From positions 1-6,354 of the forward strand of contig JBCCMA010000176.1 in assembly GCA_039026595.1 (NCBI GenBank): DNA of 6,354 nt. Direction: 5' to 3'. Below are positions 6,080-6,354 of this stretch, one piece after another. A program made the translations under genes and the position numbers. Under the pieces are notes generated by a model. The model was not told where the DNA came from and made no database searches. It was given only the letters and a program-made list of their open reading frames with translations. Position 1 is the stretch's first letter; every line of letters starts with the position of its first letter. The stretch is from JBCCMA01 sp039026595 (GTDB lineage: Bacteria > Pseudomonadota > Gammaproteobacteria > Steroidobacterales > JBCCMA01).

Positions 6080-6303
6080 ATACTGGGTCGCTCTTGTGGT
6101 TTTTATTGCTCCCCTCCGCCATAAATTTTAACGAGGGTCGATCCTGGCAGCGCAGGTTGAAATGTGACGGGCGTCGCATAAGCATCGGTCAAACCCAGCG
6201 GGCAGAGCGCCGGGAATTTTTACAGTGGAATCAGTTTCATCTGGTCCCATCGCCTGCAATCAGGCGCTTACGGTGTTGATTCGCCATGGCTTGAAACTTG
6301 CTT
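6080..6303 (-). promoter_or_regulatory. Intergenic leader/probable promoter region of the operon
   Basis: This is the only sizeable stretch without a convincing gene. It has AT-rich patches against the GC-rich genes, notably around 6121-6131 and 6213-6219. TAAAAT on the minus strand (6130-6125) could be a -10 element for the operon, but no good -35 lies 16-18 bases upstream, so this is only a candidate. A purine-rich run GGAGGGGAG (minus strand, 6117-6109) looks like a Shine-Dalgarno but lies 29 bases before the glycosyltransferase ATG, with no start codon at the proper distance. I saw no JUMPstart/ops element, riboswitch or tRNA. The location between two genes and the composition are the main support. 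Confidence 0.35.
6251..6266. repeat. Short perfect inverted repeat (6-bp stem, 4-base loop)
   Basis: CGCCTG-CAAT-CAGGCG can form a 6-bp GC-rich hairpin in either strand. It lies 37 bases past the probable stop of the upstream gene. No T-run follows on either strand, so it is not a classical intrinsic terminator. It may be an operator half-site pair, an mRNA-end structure, or chance. Confidence 0.35.
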
Positions 6304-6354
6304 TCACATCAACAAGAAGCGCAGCCCGTACAAGCGCTCAACCGTGTTCGTTGC
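6304..6354 (-). CDS. Possible 3' end of an upstream gene (cut by window edge)
   Basis: In one minus-strand frame, the right edge reads 16 sense codons and then TGA at 6306-6304, giving a C-terminus ending VERLYGLRFLLM. Fourteen of these 16 codons end in G or C, like the neighbouring genes. The other two minus-strand frames stop sooner and look less coding-like. The base composition changes right after the stop. This suggests the end of another gene in the same direction, but a stretch this short is often open by chance, and no function can be assigned. Confidence 0.4.
   Translation of the reverse strand, partial: ATNTVERLYGLRFLLM

Noticed and set aside
6251..6266. Intrinsic terminator for the upstream gene
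   Set aside because: The stem is only 6 bp and no T-run follows on either strand, so it is listed only as an inverted repeat.
6073..6279. Plus-strand open frame of 68 codons in the leader region
   Set aside because: It starts opposite the first codons of the glycosyltransferase gene, has no ribosome binding site of note, and shows no recognisable protein features.
6183..6354. Plus-strand frame open to the right edge, with translation including GAYGVDSPWLETCFHINKK
   Set aside because: It looks protein-like at first, but it has no start signal and mixed third-position composition, and it runs through the hairpin. The minus-strand frame at the edge has a more gene-like codon pattern.

Overview
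The window is a compact block of co-directional genes, all on the minus strand and read from right to left. It looks like part of a surface-glycan (capsule, exopolysaccharide or lipopolysaccharide) biosynthesis locus from a GC-rich bacterium. A proteobacterium is my best guess from the GC-rich codon use and the general look of the proteins, but nothing in the window fixes the taxon. No RNA gene, insertion sequence, CRISPR array, phage gene or membrane transporter was seen.

Layout in transcription order. (1) 6354-6304: the probable last 16 codons of an upstream gene that enters from the right edge. (2) 6303-6080: a 224-base non-coding gap with AT-rich patches, a 6-bp hairpin and a purine-rich SD-like run. 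It probably holds the promoter or leader of the block. (3) 6079-5213: family 2 glycosyltransferase. (4) 5200-4148: NAD-dependent sugar epimerase/dehydratase of the extended SDR type. (5) 4133-2814: NAD(P)-dependent oxidoreductase of the homoserine-dehydrogenase-like type with a C-terminal SAF domain. (6) 2817-2011: sugar-phosphate nucleotidyltransferase resembling glucose-1-phosphate cytidylyltransferase (RfbF/DdhA). (7) 2017-1367: PIG-L/LmbE-type zinc deacetylase. (8) 1370-45: polysaccharide pyruvyl transferase. (9) 66-1: the first 22 codons of an FAD/NAD-binding oxidoreductase cut by the left edge. From gene 3 onward each junction is either a gap of 12-14 bases or an overlap of 4, 7, 4 or 22 bases, so the block very likely forms one translationally coupled operon.

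A working picture, which is inference, is as follows. The nucleotidyltransferase activates a sugar (or related polyol/acid) phosphate, perhaps as a CDP derivative. The SDR enzyme and the SAF oxidoreductase, perhaps with the FAD enzyme, reshape the carbon skeleton. The PIG-L enzyme removes an acyl group, usually N-acetyl. The glycosyltransferase adds the residue to a glycan, and the pyruvyl transferase caps it with a pyruvate ketal. The usual partner of RfbF, CDP-glucose 4,6-dehydratase, is not in the window. The RfbF-like protein also lacks motifs I expect in that family. The activated sugar is therefore likely to be something other than a classical CDP-3,6-dideoxyhexose, and this is the main point of interest here.
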